From Taenia hydatigena (lineage: Eukaryota; Platyhelminthes; Cestoda; Cyclophyllidea; Taeniidae), in assembly GCA_036345935.2 (NCBI GenBank), contig JADWOT020000002.1, positions 19,021,114-19,085,113 of the forward strand: a stretch of 64,000 nt of DNA, read 5' to 3'. Positions within the stretch are counted from its first letter, which is position 1; the number at the start of each line of letters is the position of its first letter. The notes below the pieces were generated by a model that was not told where the DNA came from, ran no database searches, and saw only the letters and a program-made list of their open reading frames with translations. The translations under genes were made by a program, and so were the position numbers. Positions 33,791 through 46,669 of the stretch are shown here, piece by piece.

Positions 33791-36700
33791 TCGCAAATGC
33801 ACTTTACAAATCATGCTAGAAGTTCTATGTATTTACTTTTGTCTTGGTCTTCAAACGCTCTAGACGAGCAGACTGACTGCGAAGGGGCACCTACACTGGC
33901 AGCATTTGGGGCGGGGAACGGAATCTGGAGTTATGCGTGCCTGGAACACTCTTGCGCCTCGTACGATTCTGACGATTCATCACGAGATTCGTGTTCACCG
34001 AACGCATCTCACATATTCAAAAACAGTAATCAAATGGTCCCTCGATTTCTCGCGTACCATTTCTGGTGTTGTCTGCAGTGGCAGTCCTTTTTCTATCGTT
34101 CAAGTTCATGGCCATCTTCGTTGCCAACAGCAGACGTGGCTTTGTGCGGAAGCATCTGCTTATAGATACAGAGAAGATGAAGGCGGCTCTGTTCATGCCT
34201 ATCTCCTCTTGTTTATTTTAGCTGTTGGTCAGAGTAGTTGCTCTTCTGTCTCATTAAAATCCCTTCATACAACATTTTTGAGGTCATTTTTTGACGGGTG
34301 GGTTACTACATGGAACCGCTAAATATCATTCTCTTATCTCATTCTTTCATATTGTTGTCTCCCAGGTAAGAAATTGCGCCAATTTTTTTAAATTCTAAAC
34401 GTATTGTAATGTTTGTCGCATTAAGCTGAGCAAAGTGATTACCTAAACCGAAAGTTTTATTCGCAGAAGTAAATAGAATTTTACGCCAGTGAGCTTTCAA
34501 CGAAGCTTTTATTGCCAAAGCAGCAAATATAAGAAGTGAAGCAACAAAGTGACAGTTGGACATAGGTAGCTAAAGTGAAGATTACTTGATTTGGCCCCTA
34601 CTAACTAGTGCGGAACTACTCAATGCGCGGCATGTGGGAATGAGAAATTTTTAATGAGAATCGTAAAGAGTGCGGCGAAGGGGTTGCAGCACATATGGCA
34701 TTTCCATCCTTCTTAATTTCATTAGAGTAAAAGCATGAATTTCTACTGCCTTATAAATATGAAAATGATCTAGGCCTCGCATGACTCTAAGCTGCAGCGC
34801 AAGATGATAAAATATTGAGTGAATGCATTAAAGTCATAGACGTCACGATGTTAGAAGGACTAGTATTGGTTGAGGTGGATGTTGTTTACGTGGTTCAGGT
34901 TGTGGCATGTGTTGATACTGAGATAGGATACGATAAGCTATTCTTTTCGTCTTCATGACATGAGGGAGGTGGAAACAGGACATTTACTGAACTCGACGGT
35001 TACATGTGCTACATTTCATTAGCGACTTAAGAAATCTCTAACTAATCATCTATTTTAATTTCCCTGCTTTTCCCTTTAAGAAGATGAAGGTTTCCATCGC
35101 AGTACTTGTCGGATGGCTTTGGTGGTAGAATTAATGCGCTCCTTCCTCTTCGAAACCAAGTGATTTATGTGACCTCATCGCTGTTTCATCCAAGCAGACG
35201 ATAATTCACACTCACAAGACCAACTTTATGAAGCAGCACAACTCAAATAATTGACACATGATTGTGCAGGAAGCGATTTTCCCGAGAGTAGAAAGGAGAG
35301 TAGCGGGGGTGGCATTCAACCATTGACGTGAACAATACATGGAAGCCGAGGCCATCAAAACTGCTTATATGGCAGGCGAGTGTCTAGGGCTTTATGCCAG
35401 TCTCACCAATGCATTCAAATGACTAGCAGCGCTCAATATGGCGAATGTTCTGCACAAATTATGGCCAATTCTAATGGGTGGTTAGAAAGGATGGAGTCCA
35501 TTTGTCTCACACACAATGGATTGATGCTTGTTAAGAAATGATGTCAAATTCAAACTCTCTTCCAAAGCCCAACATTATGAGATAAAACACAAAGGGCAAT
35601 TTCACAGCTCTAGTGATCTACGAATTAGGGATTGATCTGTTCATTAGAAGCTCTTTTGATGCTACTTAACTCTCTTGCTCACCTGAGTTTGTAGCATTAG
35701 CCACACATCACCTTAATAAAGTCAATTGACAGCATTAAAAGCGAGGCTTGTATTTTCTTCTGGAAGCATCATCATATTCATCATCGTTCCGCATAAGCAA
35801 GTGAGCAAGCGTTGAGTCTTTAATTTAAGTAGAATGATAAGAATCTATACGTGACAATTCTGCCTCTTGTCCATTTCCTCCCAATTCATACTCCATTTCA
35901 GTGCCATAATATGCAGCAACAGCAACGAGAATACAGACAGGTCAACCTTCGTTGCACACATGGACCGCCAATGTTAGACAGCATGCTACATCGCTCCATT
36001 CACTTTGCAGCTTTGAAGTCCCAAAAACCATTTCTACTGAAGCTGAAAGAAAAGTATAAAAAAACACAGATGAACTGCTTCCGTCTTTCGTTACTAACAT
36101 GCTTTGAGTTAAACTTTTGGTGAAGACATGGACAATGCGCAGTTCGGATCGAGGGGCAATGCCACGATCTACATAACTGCTGCCCAAACTTTAATGTTTA
36201 CATCCAGATCTTTACACAAGGCGAATACAAGTTGAATCACAAAATTGCAAGTTTCGCATCATCGTCATTGTTTTGCTTGATAGGAGAGCTAATGTTTACT
36301 GCTGTAAGAAGGTGTGAGCACTCCGAAAGAATGGCCGGATGACATGAACGAGCTAGTGAGGCTGTCGTGGTGGATGCTGAGCACATGACCGCCATTTACA
36401 CACCAGAGGGTAGGACCGATAGATCATGTGTTCGTTGCTTCTGCATCTTCTTCACGTCCGTGCAGGGTGGTTTGCTGGCTGAGGAACTGAGTGAGAGAAA
36501 AGCTTATGACAGGGAACGATTTGTGCTGCTACGGTTGCTGGGCGATCATAATGTGCATCATTGTTTTCTCCTAAATAGTCCTCCCACAGGCCTGGGATTC
36601 GCATCATTCTATGCCTAAAAGACCGTGCTTTGTTCCTATTTGTAGTGGGCTGCAGTCACAGTTGTTAGCAACAAATCGTTTGCTTACAAAGACCGGACGT

Positions 36701-36867
36701 TGGTGGTGCCCTCGATTTGTCCACTCGATGGGATTGTTGAAGAGAAACTTCAAAAGAAGAGTAAGATCAGTCAATTGGCGGAAGGAAAGTGCTACGCCTA
36801 GAAGGCGATTGGAGACCATTCTTCACTACTGCAATGCCTGCCCACAACAAGGCGCATACACGAGATT

Positions 36868-37056
36868 ATGGAGAGATTAGAGAAGACCGGTCTTATAATG
36901 TTTACTACTGAAGCAGGCGTCATCTACATCATAGCAACAAGGAGCGGTGCAGACACCGATGCATCGCTAAAGGGTGACGAAACAGCAGTAGTGGTAGAGT
37001 TTGTGGTATGTAGCGAACTGGCTTTGTTGTCGAACGTAGCACTGCGGACTACGTAG
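36868..37056 (+). pseudogene. 62-codon frame, right-arm counterpart
   Basis: Counterpart of 15199-15387, same length, with motifs FTTEAGVIY, DASLKGD and VVVEFVV. It is treated as a relic of the ancestral element's coding region. Confidence 0.35.
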
Positions 37057-37709
37057 GGTTAGGTGTCGGAGGTGTTGGAAGCCTCCTTTCGGGCTGCCCC
37101 GATGGTACAGGAAGTGAGGCTGGCAAAAATGGAGACGGAGCCTTAATCGAGGTCAGGCCATCGCCACTGGGCTGGAGGTGATGGTGGCTGAGTTCCTGGT
37201 ATTGACTATCATCCTATGCCTCCTACTTTTATTAGCTTTTATCGCTCCTCTATTCGCTCATTCATTAGGCAAAGTACTCAGCACCTTCATATCAATTCGC
37301 ATCCTGTGTTCACATAGTCATTCACCATTTGTCCTTCACTGTTTTATTTTCCTCGTTCACTCCTTACTTTTGTACTCTACTTAACAATTTGGCTTTACCT
37401 GCTCGATATCGCACCGGTTCTTCTGAACGAGTTATTTGGTGCATTTTATTTTGAGCTTTCTGACCGTACTCTTGGATTAGTCACCTGTTTTGAGGGTGCC
37501 CTAAGATTTGCCTTTGAGCTCACGTGCCCAGCATCTCCATCGGTGAGACACGTGGTTGAAGTGTGGAGTTGCTAATGCATTTGAGATTTGAAGGGGTTGT
37601 GATTTGTTCTATGTGTGCGTAAGCACCACTAACTCAGTTGACTCCAATGCGGTTTTTAAGTCCCTTGTAGCTATCATTGAGTTCGTCCCACTTGTAGACA
37701 ATGCTAGCC

Positions 37710-38690
37710 GCAGACACTGAGCGCGCCTCTAGCTCATGAGCAGATCTGGAAGAGTTAGTGGGCAATTGTCTGCACCTTCAATGTGTGCTCATCACTTGAA
37801 GGATTTATTTGGTTGACAAGGCAAAGATAAAATGCGTTTTATGTTGAGAAAGATGGAGCGAAAGGTCAGTGCGTGTAGCATTCTCTTCTTCCTGTATGCA
37901 CGCGGAATAAAGATGGAAGTAGTGACGCAGTAGCACTGGGCTCTCCTCCAAGTGACTGAATCGGAGCTTAGGACTGGTCAAGTGCACTCCTTTTCTCATT
38001 CTTAGATCCTGCTTGTCTGTGCACATCGTTTAGTGTTTAATTCCGTTGAAGTGGACTTTTTCTTGATAAAGACTGAAAAGCGGCTCGATTGCTTTTCAAG
38101 TTGACCTATTTGCATCAATACAGCCTCACTACGTTCCACTCTATACTGTGCTTGCAAGTTGTCATACACTGGCTAGTTTTTATCTATCTTAAGAAATTCG
38201 TGTTTTGTATTTTCTGAAAGCGATTGCCATCGTTGACTGTCAGTGGTCGCTCTGTAGCGTCTGATGGTTGCTATGTTTGTCGAGGCTATAATGGTTCATT
38301 TTTAACTTGATCCGTTTGCTAAGGTGATGGTTTTGTTGTTGTTGTAGTGTTCGGCAAAATAGTCATTTAACTGCATTTTAAATCTGCTGAGGTCAGCCGT
38401 TTGTTGATTACAGCCTTGTCATGTAGCCATAGTGGATGTGAAGGCGAGCCTGCAAATGCTTTCTGATCTTAATCAAATCACCAGCAAATGCCAAGGTAGT
38501 TTTAGGGCAGCTGACATCGCTCAAAAAATGCTACCTTTGCTGTTTGCTCGCATGCCTTTTTTTCCTTTCGCTTTCCTGGCAGTTCGTACCAAGTTGTGCC
38601 TTAAGGTAAATATTGCATTTTTCCAGTTTTACAAGAGTGTTTGCATTGTTCCGGCTTTCAGAGAGCAAACCAACAATTTGAAAAAACGCC
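37710..38690. other. ~1-kb insertion in right arm A
   Basis: The sequence on both sides is contiguous in the left arm near 14545, so this segment was inserted here or lost there. It shares a block with 30760-30830, which favours insertion of a dispersed repeat. A frame beginning at 38432 (MLSDLNQITSKC and onward) crosses out of the insertion into arm sequence, so its downstream part is not a natural continuation. Confidence 0.5.
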
Positions 38691-41644
38691 TGCATAACTT
38701 CCTACATTACTCTGAGATACCTAGGTTAATGATAGACACCAAAGCTTTGCTCTACCTTTATCCGATATTTAGGTTGTTCGACGGTCTAGCAACTCACTAT
38801 TGTGGGAGGAAAAGATGGCATTCGAGGGACAAGCGCCGTCGAAATCACAGTGGATAAGAAGACCTAGGTGAAGGGGCTCCCTATATATCCTATTTTAGTC
38901 TATGGAACCCATTCTTTACACATCAATGAAGCTACTCAGAACACCCACGGAGTAGCTCCCTCCTCATAAGGATGGCAAACCTACCAATGACGTTGTCTTT
39001 GTCGAATTGATAAACACCACATGGGTGGGAAAATCAAACGCTAACAACATAAACCACTTATTCTCCTCCTTGCCTGACCTCAACAACTCGATCGACCCCA
39101 ATTGCAGCAGTCATTCTCTAATACGCAAACAGCTGCGTTCTGAACTCAACGCGAGTAATAAAGCGTAGCCATCAGTCGAATATAATCATGACCTAGCTAA
39201 TGCACAAACCAAGCACAACTCACTGGAATCCAGTTCCCCAACAGTCACCTGTTCCATAAATTGATCTCCTAATTCATGCACCACACGACCGATCGCTCGC
39301 TTCTCGTTCCAAGTAGCCATGCCAATTTTAATACCGCTACTCACAAGAAACCTTCTAAACACTCATTGTTCCTCACAAGCACAAGCGTACCAACGCAGCT
39401 CCCGACCAGCATCTAGAGGAAGGCACCAGCATGCATTGTTTGCTGCTATCTCTAGCGTGGTTTGCCTTCCACTTACTGGCGAGTGATAACAATGTGCAAG
39501 TTTGTAAATGCTATTAACTGCTTTGAGAGAGAAGTGGACAGAGAATAGTGACACGATGCGGCTAGAGCATTTACAAAACTGAACAGGAAGGCCAAGTGTT
39601 CCACGCCCTTTCTTTTATCCTATAGGACAGGCTCAAACATAGAAGGGTGGGGTTAATGAGGAATGCCTCAATTGCCCCCACAATTGGTGCATGAAAGTTT
39701 TTATGGAGAGAGTACGTACTACCACAGTGTAATATTACAGACAGAAAGGTGTGGTGCAAGACATAAATTCATCATTTTTGTATCCGTGGTCTTCTAAACT
39801 AACTTGAAATGGCAATGTTGGTTTGATAGGCACCGAATTGGTCCACGTCTTCATTGTCGAGGTCGTAGTTGTTAAGAGTGAAGCAAGAATCCTAAGTGGT
39901 GCACCACTCTGTCCTCCTCTCACTTTGACACTAACACATGTCTCAGTAATAACTAGGTACTGGACGACGAGGTAGAAATAGATGAATGTCCAGTGCTGAC
40001 CCCTGTCCTGGAATTGTAGGGAAGGATTGCGTGGTACTTAGAAATTCGTGTGAAGTTCCATTACTGTGGGTTCCATTTGAGCAACAGAACAAAAGCGACC
40101 AGGTTCGGTTGTGCTCATCATCAACACGGGTTCTGGCAGCTCTCCTTCCATTGATAAAAAAGCTCATTTTTCGGACTAGTGTTTTTCGTTAATTGAGACG
40201 GATGATGAGGAGCGATTGGAGTGATGGCAACTAATTCTATCTTACTGCAAGGGCTGGTACTGGTAGAAAATAATGGCGACAAGAGATTAGGAAAGTAGCA
40301 ATAAGAAATGAAAACAATGTAGTTTAAAATGTACTTGCTGTGGATGCGAACGCATCGCAAGCACAAACGTGCGAATGGGAAGTGATGTCTCTGTTGAATT
40401 CCTTTATGCGTGCATAGGTGTGCGAAAAGGAATACGTCTAACTTCCATTTTTAAGCAATCACTGCCGTTCGTCCTTTATTTGTGGGTATGGGTTGAGTAA
40501 ATGTAAATCGCAGATGTGAATTACTCCATTGGTACGGCGATCCCTATTTTCACAACTTTTTGACATCTTTGTATGTTTAATGGATAATGGATGTTAATCC
40601 ACAAAGACTATCAACATGTTACGCACCACGTACATGCACATTGAGCATGACTGACTGACCTAACGACTGGCAAATCCCATGACTCGGGTTAATAGACGAG
40701 CAATAGGGCCAGCGGTCAACATAATGCATCAACCTCTGGTCTGTGCAAATATGACACCTTAGGTCAATTCTCGGTTGACGGATGCACCTGTTCTGTCGCT
40801 TATTTAAGTACCCTCCACTCTTTTAACCGAAGAGAGATTCTCATTCCATGACGCAGTAACTGAGGAGGTTAATCAACTTCCCTGACCATAGGCAAGGACG
40901 CTGACATTTATCATTCAGCATACCACTTCGTACTGTGTGTAGATTTCAAACAACACCCCAAATCACCTGTTTAGTGTTTTAACTGGGAGAGGTTTATTTT
41001 TTTAAGATCCTCTAAGTCAAAAACAACTTTCAATAACACACGTACGAGGCAGTGCACAACTCGCGTTGAGTTGACTGGAAGGCGTGTCAACACTCTAATA
41101 GGATGCGCACTTGGCATGAGTTAGCTTGGATACCACTAACCCAAGCAGCAGGCAATACTTTTGCTGCAACAAAATATACGCAACAGCAAATAGAGCAATG
41201 GTCCCTTTTGAATGGAGCAATTTTGGTGAACTTCTTTGGCATCTGTGGTGATAAAGCCTTTCGTAAATGCATTCAAATGGAACTTTATTAAGTCGGAACG
41301 CAATCAATTTAGGGTCAAACTTAGATGGGTAGATGGCGAAACAGAGCAAAATTGATATGTATTTTCTGAGGCAGGAAGGACTAGTCTCAAGTGACTGTGA
41401 TGAAGTCTGGTCAAGAAAAGTCTTTAATGCATGTCTTAGTCTCTTCGACTCGCGCATTATTTGACTAAGCAAGCGTTCTGTTAGTTAGAAAGCTTCTGCT
41501 AGAACTCCAGAGATCTTGACTTTCGTCGAAGTCACCGATTCGCCTTATACCACGTCTAATGACTGCATCTACAATAGCAGTTATCTACGTGTGATTAAGG
41601 CGCAATATGCTCGGTTCGATGCATGTGATGCTTAAAAAAACGTG

Positions 41645-44285
41645 GTTTTAACGTAATTTGTTTTCAAGAAAACGCAATCCATGGTAATAATTTTGGGAAA
41701 TGAAATGGCATGCTTTTCCGTCGTCTGTCTGTCAATTGACCTGCATGCCTTTTGGATTAGCCTATCGAATGTAGAGAGAGGCAATGTCACTTACAATCTG
41801 TATGACACTACCAAAGACAGCTTGTGCAGGTGCCATCGCTTCTCCCATTTGGACAAATTTCAGCTGCATTGACGAAAATCGCAAAAAAGTATCTTCCTAA
41901 TCAAGTTTGTTGGAAGACCCTCTCGGATTTGACACCTGAAAGCAAGAATGATTGCATGAAACTACCAGAGATCTGCTTGGACGATGTACACATGAACCAT
42001 GATTTTTGACGGAAATTGCATTTGCTCGTGGAACGACAACCCAGATAATGGTTGCGTGTCAGATGGTGCAGGTAGCTGCGGTCAGTAAGGAAGGCGCCGC
42101 ATCGACGCCATTGTTATAATAGGTTGTAATCGCTATCAAGGAATGTGAGTTCTTTGTTTCATTGATTGCGTTTTCGCTGTTCAGCATGTTGATTTTGGCG
42201 CATTTTGCTCTGGGCGGCACGAAAAGACCAATGTGCTGGCGCCAAGGCAAGGTCATGCCGATCTCTGACCCACTTTGTAGGCTAATGTAAATATCAACTT
42301 CTCTGCCACACCGTCAATCTCTGCAAAATCTCCTAACAATGGCAGACCTCAGTAGACTTCATCTATTTCTTCTTTCTTGCTTATGCTCATATCTCTCTAC
42401 TTACTAGCTTTTTTAACCTGCTCTTGTACATCCAATTCCTACATCGCCTTATATCGCGTGCATTTTTACATAAAACAAAACATCAAAACAACAAACATTA
42501 GAAGATCACAGATCTTCTACCGGAATCGCTACTACGAATGTGCGAATCCCTTGATGCTCCAGACTTGGTAAACTTCTGTACTACTGTTCCACAGTCGAAG
42601 TGGATGCCTTCCACACGATAATCCTCCACTTCCATGAGTCAGCACATCAGGCAGTGGACGTGGCTAGACAAGCATCTGTGTCAGTTGTTGTTCCCACGGT
42701 CTTTGCGGATCTCCTTCCAAAAGGCTTCCGAGGCTATTCAATACCATCCACAACAAACTGTCTCCTGTCAAGCTCTCGTATCCACGTTGCCTCATGATCA
42801 AGTCCAAAGAACTATCCACTTTTGTCTGTCGTCTTTCCTTAACATCGAAAAGGTGGCGTATTGCGAGTGCATACTGCTGTTAGAAACACCACGTGTAGAA
42901 GCTGGCAGGGACATTCTCCTAAACGGGTATCCAGTGAACATACGTTTTGCGAGAACAAGTAATTTTATCATAACTGGAGATCACCATGGAAGTGGTAGGC
43001 ATTATGTTATCCAAAAGAAAAAAATACAGGCATTGACAATGAGTCTGACAACTGCGATTGCATTGTCTACTCTGTGTACACCTTGTGTGCCCTTAACGAT
43101 TTCTCAAGGCTGAACTAAGAGCTGTCATAGAAGGCCTTGCTCCTCACCAAACCTTAATCGTTGCACTCATCGTGAATTGTGAGGAGGGATAAATCAAGAG
43201 AGATGGAATGTTCTGGAAAATTCGAACACAAAATTGGTAAATTCCACAATTATCTGTGGTCTGCTGTACCAACGAATTGGAAACTGTGGTGCATCAGACG
43301 TGAGGACAAGGATTTCATCAATTATTTTGATCTATGGGAGTGAGGTTGTTACGACGCGATCTCCAAGAGCAAGCAAGAGCTTACGTGACGGCTGATTTGA
43401 AGTGTAGCCTGAAGGAAATTACACATCTTTAAACTTTTTATGCATCCAACAGTGCTGTTGTTTTACTCCTACTTTTGATTCTGTACTGTTGAGATCTTAG
43501 TTACAAAATGCCTTTTGAAAACCGCGGCTTCGTCACCAGCTTGTTTTTAGACCAAATATAGCGGAGGCTAATGAATTATTCTCTTTTAAAAAGTACTTCT
43601 TTTCTAGGCTACCATTCGCGACTTCATTCCGCCGTAGACCATAACTTAGTGGTTCCTACTAAAGTAAAATACGGTGAGGGGAATTAGAGAGGGACACATT
43701 GGCTTTAAACAGAGCGATTTCGCTGAAACCTATTCAAGGTTGCTGCTGTTGTCGACTGTTTTAAGACCATCTCTTCTGTTCTTTTGTTCTCGCCCTGCTA
43801 TCCTACAAAACAACCTCACTTTCGTTTACGTCATATCCTTCGCGTGTGAAACACTTAAGCTCACTCTAATGTAGGTGCAGATGCAAAAACATGGATTCAT
43901 TTGATCAAAACATGACGGTACCCTTTGAATGTCAGTAGCGATTAATCTGCTTGAGTTCTCAGCTGCACGCATAGTAACGCATCACGTAGCAACAAAAGCA
44001 AGGTAACGGCGATTCAATCTGCAGCCAAGGAACACCCATCAGTTCTTTTAGCTCGGATATAGGTTCTGCAATTTATTTCCGAGCAAACTCCTCTTTCTTA
44101 TGCTTTGTACTTCTTGATACGTTAGGAGCGCAGTTTTGTAATTTTTAATTTTGTATTTTGGTAAGATAATGCCAGTCGCTAAAATTAGACAACAACACAA
44201 ATTCTGGCTGACATCAAACCTTGAATCAAAACATAGTTTTGGCGGTATATCAAAGATGCGGATGGACTTTAATGATAACAAATTA
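41645..44285. other. ~2.6-kb insertion in right arm A
   Basis: The left arm is continuous from about 11580 to 11620 across this point, while the right arm has 2.6 kb of extra DNA. It contains a plus-strand frame of up to 159 codons (42634-43113) and a 61-codon frame at 41824-42009. Neither has a recognised domain, promoter or splice pattern that I can defend. I found no inverted ends. Confidence 0.45.
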
Positions 44286-44499
44286 ATGAAATTTACGAAA
44301 TATGCATCTTTTTGATGGTTTATTCAGAGATGGAGTTTTGTGGTGTACAACTACTTCATCGAAGGTAAATTTAGGGCAAGTATGACAATGGGATCTAGAC
44401 AGCCGATTTGTGGAACTAATAAAACTCTTGAGCTTTCACAACAGTATCTTTGTAAGGCACTCAAAGTCGCCTCTACCTTCCTCAGGCTTATTATAGCCA

Positions 44500-46665
44500 T
44501 TAACTAATGCAGGCAGTCCAAGACACTGACCAATGCAGTAAATTAGACCCTTTTTCCTCAATGAGGGCCTCCCAATCATCAAACATTGCCTTCATGCCTT
44601 ATGTTCCCTTCATAGGAACCATTGCTCAGGCAAACAATCCCTCTCGACCATATCATGCAAGATAAAGACAACATTTAACATTATCCTCACCATAACTGTC
44701 CCTGTATTTTATTATCTGACACACCCCACACCACCTTATTACCTGTGGTGGCATGCTGACTAGACACATTGAGAGGTCAAGAAACTGAGCAGAGTTTTGT
44801 GACCTCTGGCATCATATGTTGACATAAATTAAAACCGGCTGCTTAGTTTTAAGTATCTGTAAAAGTTTATGCAATGAGTGTAGGAAACAATGAGGCAAAA
44901 TCAACCGCATGATTTCCTTTGCTGTGATTGACGCTTACCTAAGCCAAACTTACGGCAGCATTTTAAAATGCTGATGAACTCTAACGATAAACTATTAACA
45001 ATGCTTACTGTGCATGCATCATATAATCTGCGGCATCCTACTTCATCACACCACCTGTGGTGGCACGCTGGCCAGACATCGCCAACTCAAAAATGTCTTT
45101 TAACAAAAAGGTGTACTGAATATAGAGAAGATGGAGAGATAGCGCATGGGTGATGTCAGGTCGATGGCTATGCGTAGAGATAAGTCTGGTGAACGCCCGC
45201 TTTTCGCTAGTGATTGAGAGATGATCCGCTCACTCGGGCAAGCACCTTAGCGATTGAACACTAGGTTAGTCAGGCGACTCTTGACCCAACCTCACTGGCA
45301 TTTGGTTCTCTTCTGTGAGTTGCGTTTCAAAGTTCATTTTGTCAAAGCTGTGCATACAAGTAAAAGAATAGAGGACTGCATGAACAAATAAAACGCAAAC
45401 CGTCCACACTAATGAGTGCAAGAAAACTAAATTCAGCGGAGGTGAGGCGATTCATGGAAGAACGGATGAAACGCGAGTAAGCGAATGGATGCACAGTGAA
45501 TTGAAGGATGCAGATTGTTCTGTGGATTAGGACGTGTGTACGACGGTGAGTTTCGATTCATCCAGCTAAGTGGCAGTTGATCGGATACCCTTTATCTTGT
45601 AGTATGTGATATTGTTTTGGGACAAAATGCGTCATGGCGGCAGGGTGGGCATCCAAAAGCTGTTCAGTCCTTTATGAAGTCTGGCACATCAAACGGACCT
45701 AAGCTAATAGCATCCGCTTATGATCGGTAAATAGCGCAATTTTGCAAGCCAAATACGAAATGTGGTGCAAAGGACTTAAGCGCACGAAATTTTCTTTGCA
45801 ATTGCCAGCATTTATATGTCCGATACCACTGTTTCACTCAACTGAAGGTAGTAATTCAGACTAGAAAAAAATTGAGATAAATTCTGTTATGCGATTACGC
45901 ACCCTTCCATTGTGTCAGATAGTTTTTGGAGGTGATAAGGGCCTCGACAAGGAGCTTAGGTAAAGTGCTGTCTGTCACACCAACCTGCAATTGCCTACCA
46001 AACACGGTCCTAGGTGTGAGAATTAACGCTTGAATGAAAGTCGAGTGAAACATATCAGATTGGGTCAGTGTTTTCGGCGCTCCAGCGGGCTAGTACCTCA
46101 ATATGCATGCGACCAAGTGACATAGCATTCGGGGCTTAAAAAAGGAAGCTTTCAGTCCGAATCTGGACTTTCGCGCTTTTTTCAAAGCGGCATATTCGGC
46201 AAACATGCCCACAAGTTTAATGTTAAAAGTTTATTTGCCTGCTGTGAATTAATTAATGTTTAAGTGAAATTTTAACTTACATGGCTATCGACAAAATAGC
46301 TTGACTTGTAAGAATCGCAAATCTACATTTCAGTATAATCATCTGGACCAATTGTGGACCCGTTTCAGCGTTAAGCTGACACCTGGGAAGTGGGTTCGTG
46401 GAAAACAATTTTGCTGCGGTCCATTTATCATAGAACTGATGGTTCCATTTTCGCATCTGCACAGAAAGTTTGCCCAATCTTTGTGTTTTTAGTGCTTTAA
46501 AACAATGCACCAGGGCTATTGCGCTTGTATTGCTACGATCTGCAATGTTTTGTCCTTCCACGTCGTATGCTTTCCATGCTCAGCGATGGGCTATGCGGCA
46601 GACGCTGGGTGTTGTGCTGCGAGTGTTTTGATGCTCAGTGACGATATTGCATTGGGAAATAACAC
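44500..46665. other. Stretch between repeats A and B, no gene
   Basis: I see no gene. A local duplication places the self-complementary block 'CCACCTGTGGTGG' at about 45051-45063, with a related 'ACCTGTGGTGGCATGCTG' at 44741-44758, both followed by 'AGACA'. This suggests a small decayed repeat. Confidence 0.4.
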
Positions 46666-46669
46666 ATAA

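Larger units (their letters stand above)
31970..44500 (-). repeat. Right arm of giant inverted repeat A
   Basis: Reverse-complement partner of 11389-21812, collinear but interrupted by two insertions (about 37710-38690 and 41645-44285), and carrying a shorter nested element (32830-33790). The outer edge ends at a 'TCAGGCTTATTATAGCC' block at 44483-44499, matching the start of the left arm at 11389. The inner edge ends near 31970, where 'CGCTCGCAAACAACTG' matches 21795-21812 in reverse. Confidence 0.85.

Noticed and set aside
33906..34322. 138-codon frame in the right arm of A
   Set aside because: The corresponding left-arm region (18180-18520) has stops in this frame, and a second overlapping frame is about equally open. 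There is no evidence that either is expressed.
38432..38857. 141-codon frame with MLSDLNQITSKC motif
   Set aside because: It runs from the right-arm insertion into arm sequence that in the left arm belongs to a different context, so the full frame is a junction artefact. The upstream part alone has no known domain.
42634..43113. 159-codon plus-strand open frame in the right-arm insertion
   Set aside because: No recognisable domain and no supporting start, promoter or poly(A) signal. It lies in an insertion of unknown nature.
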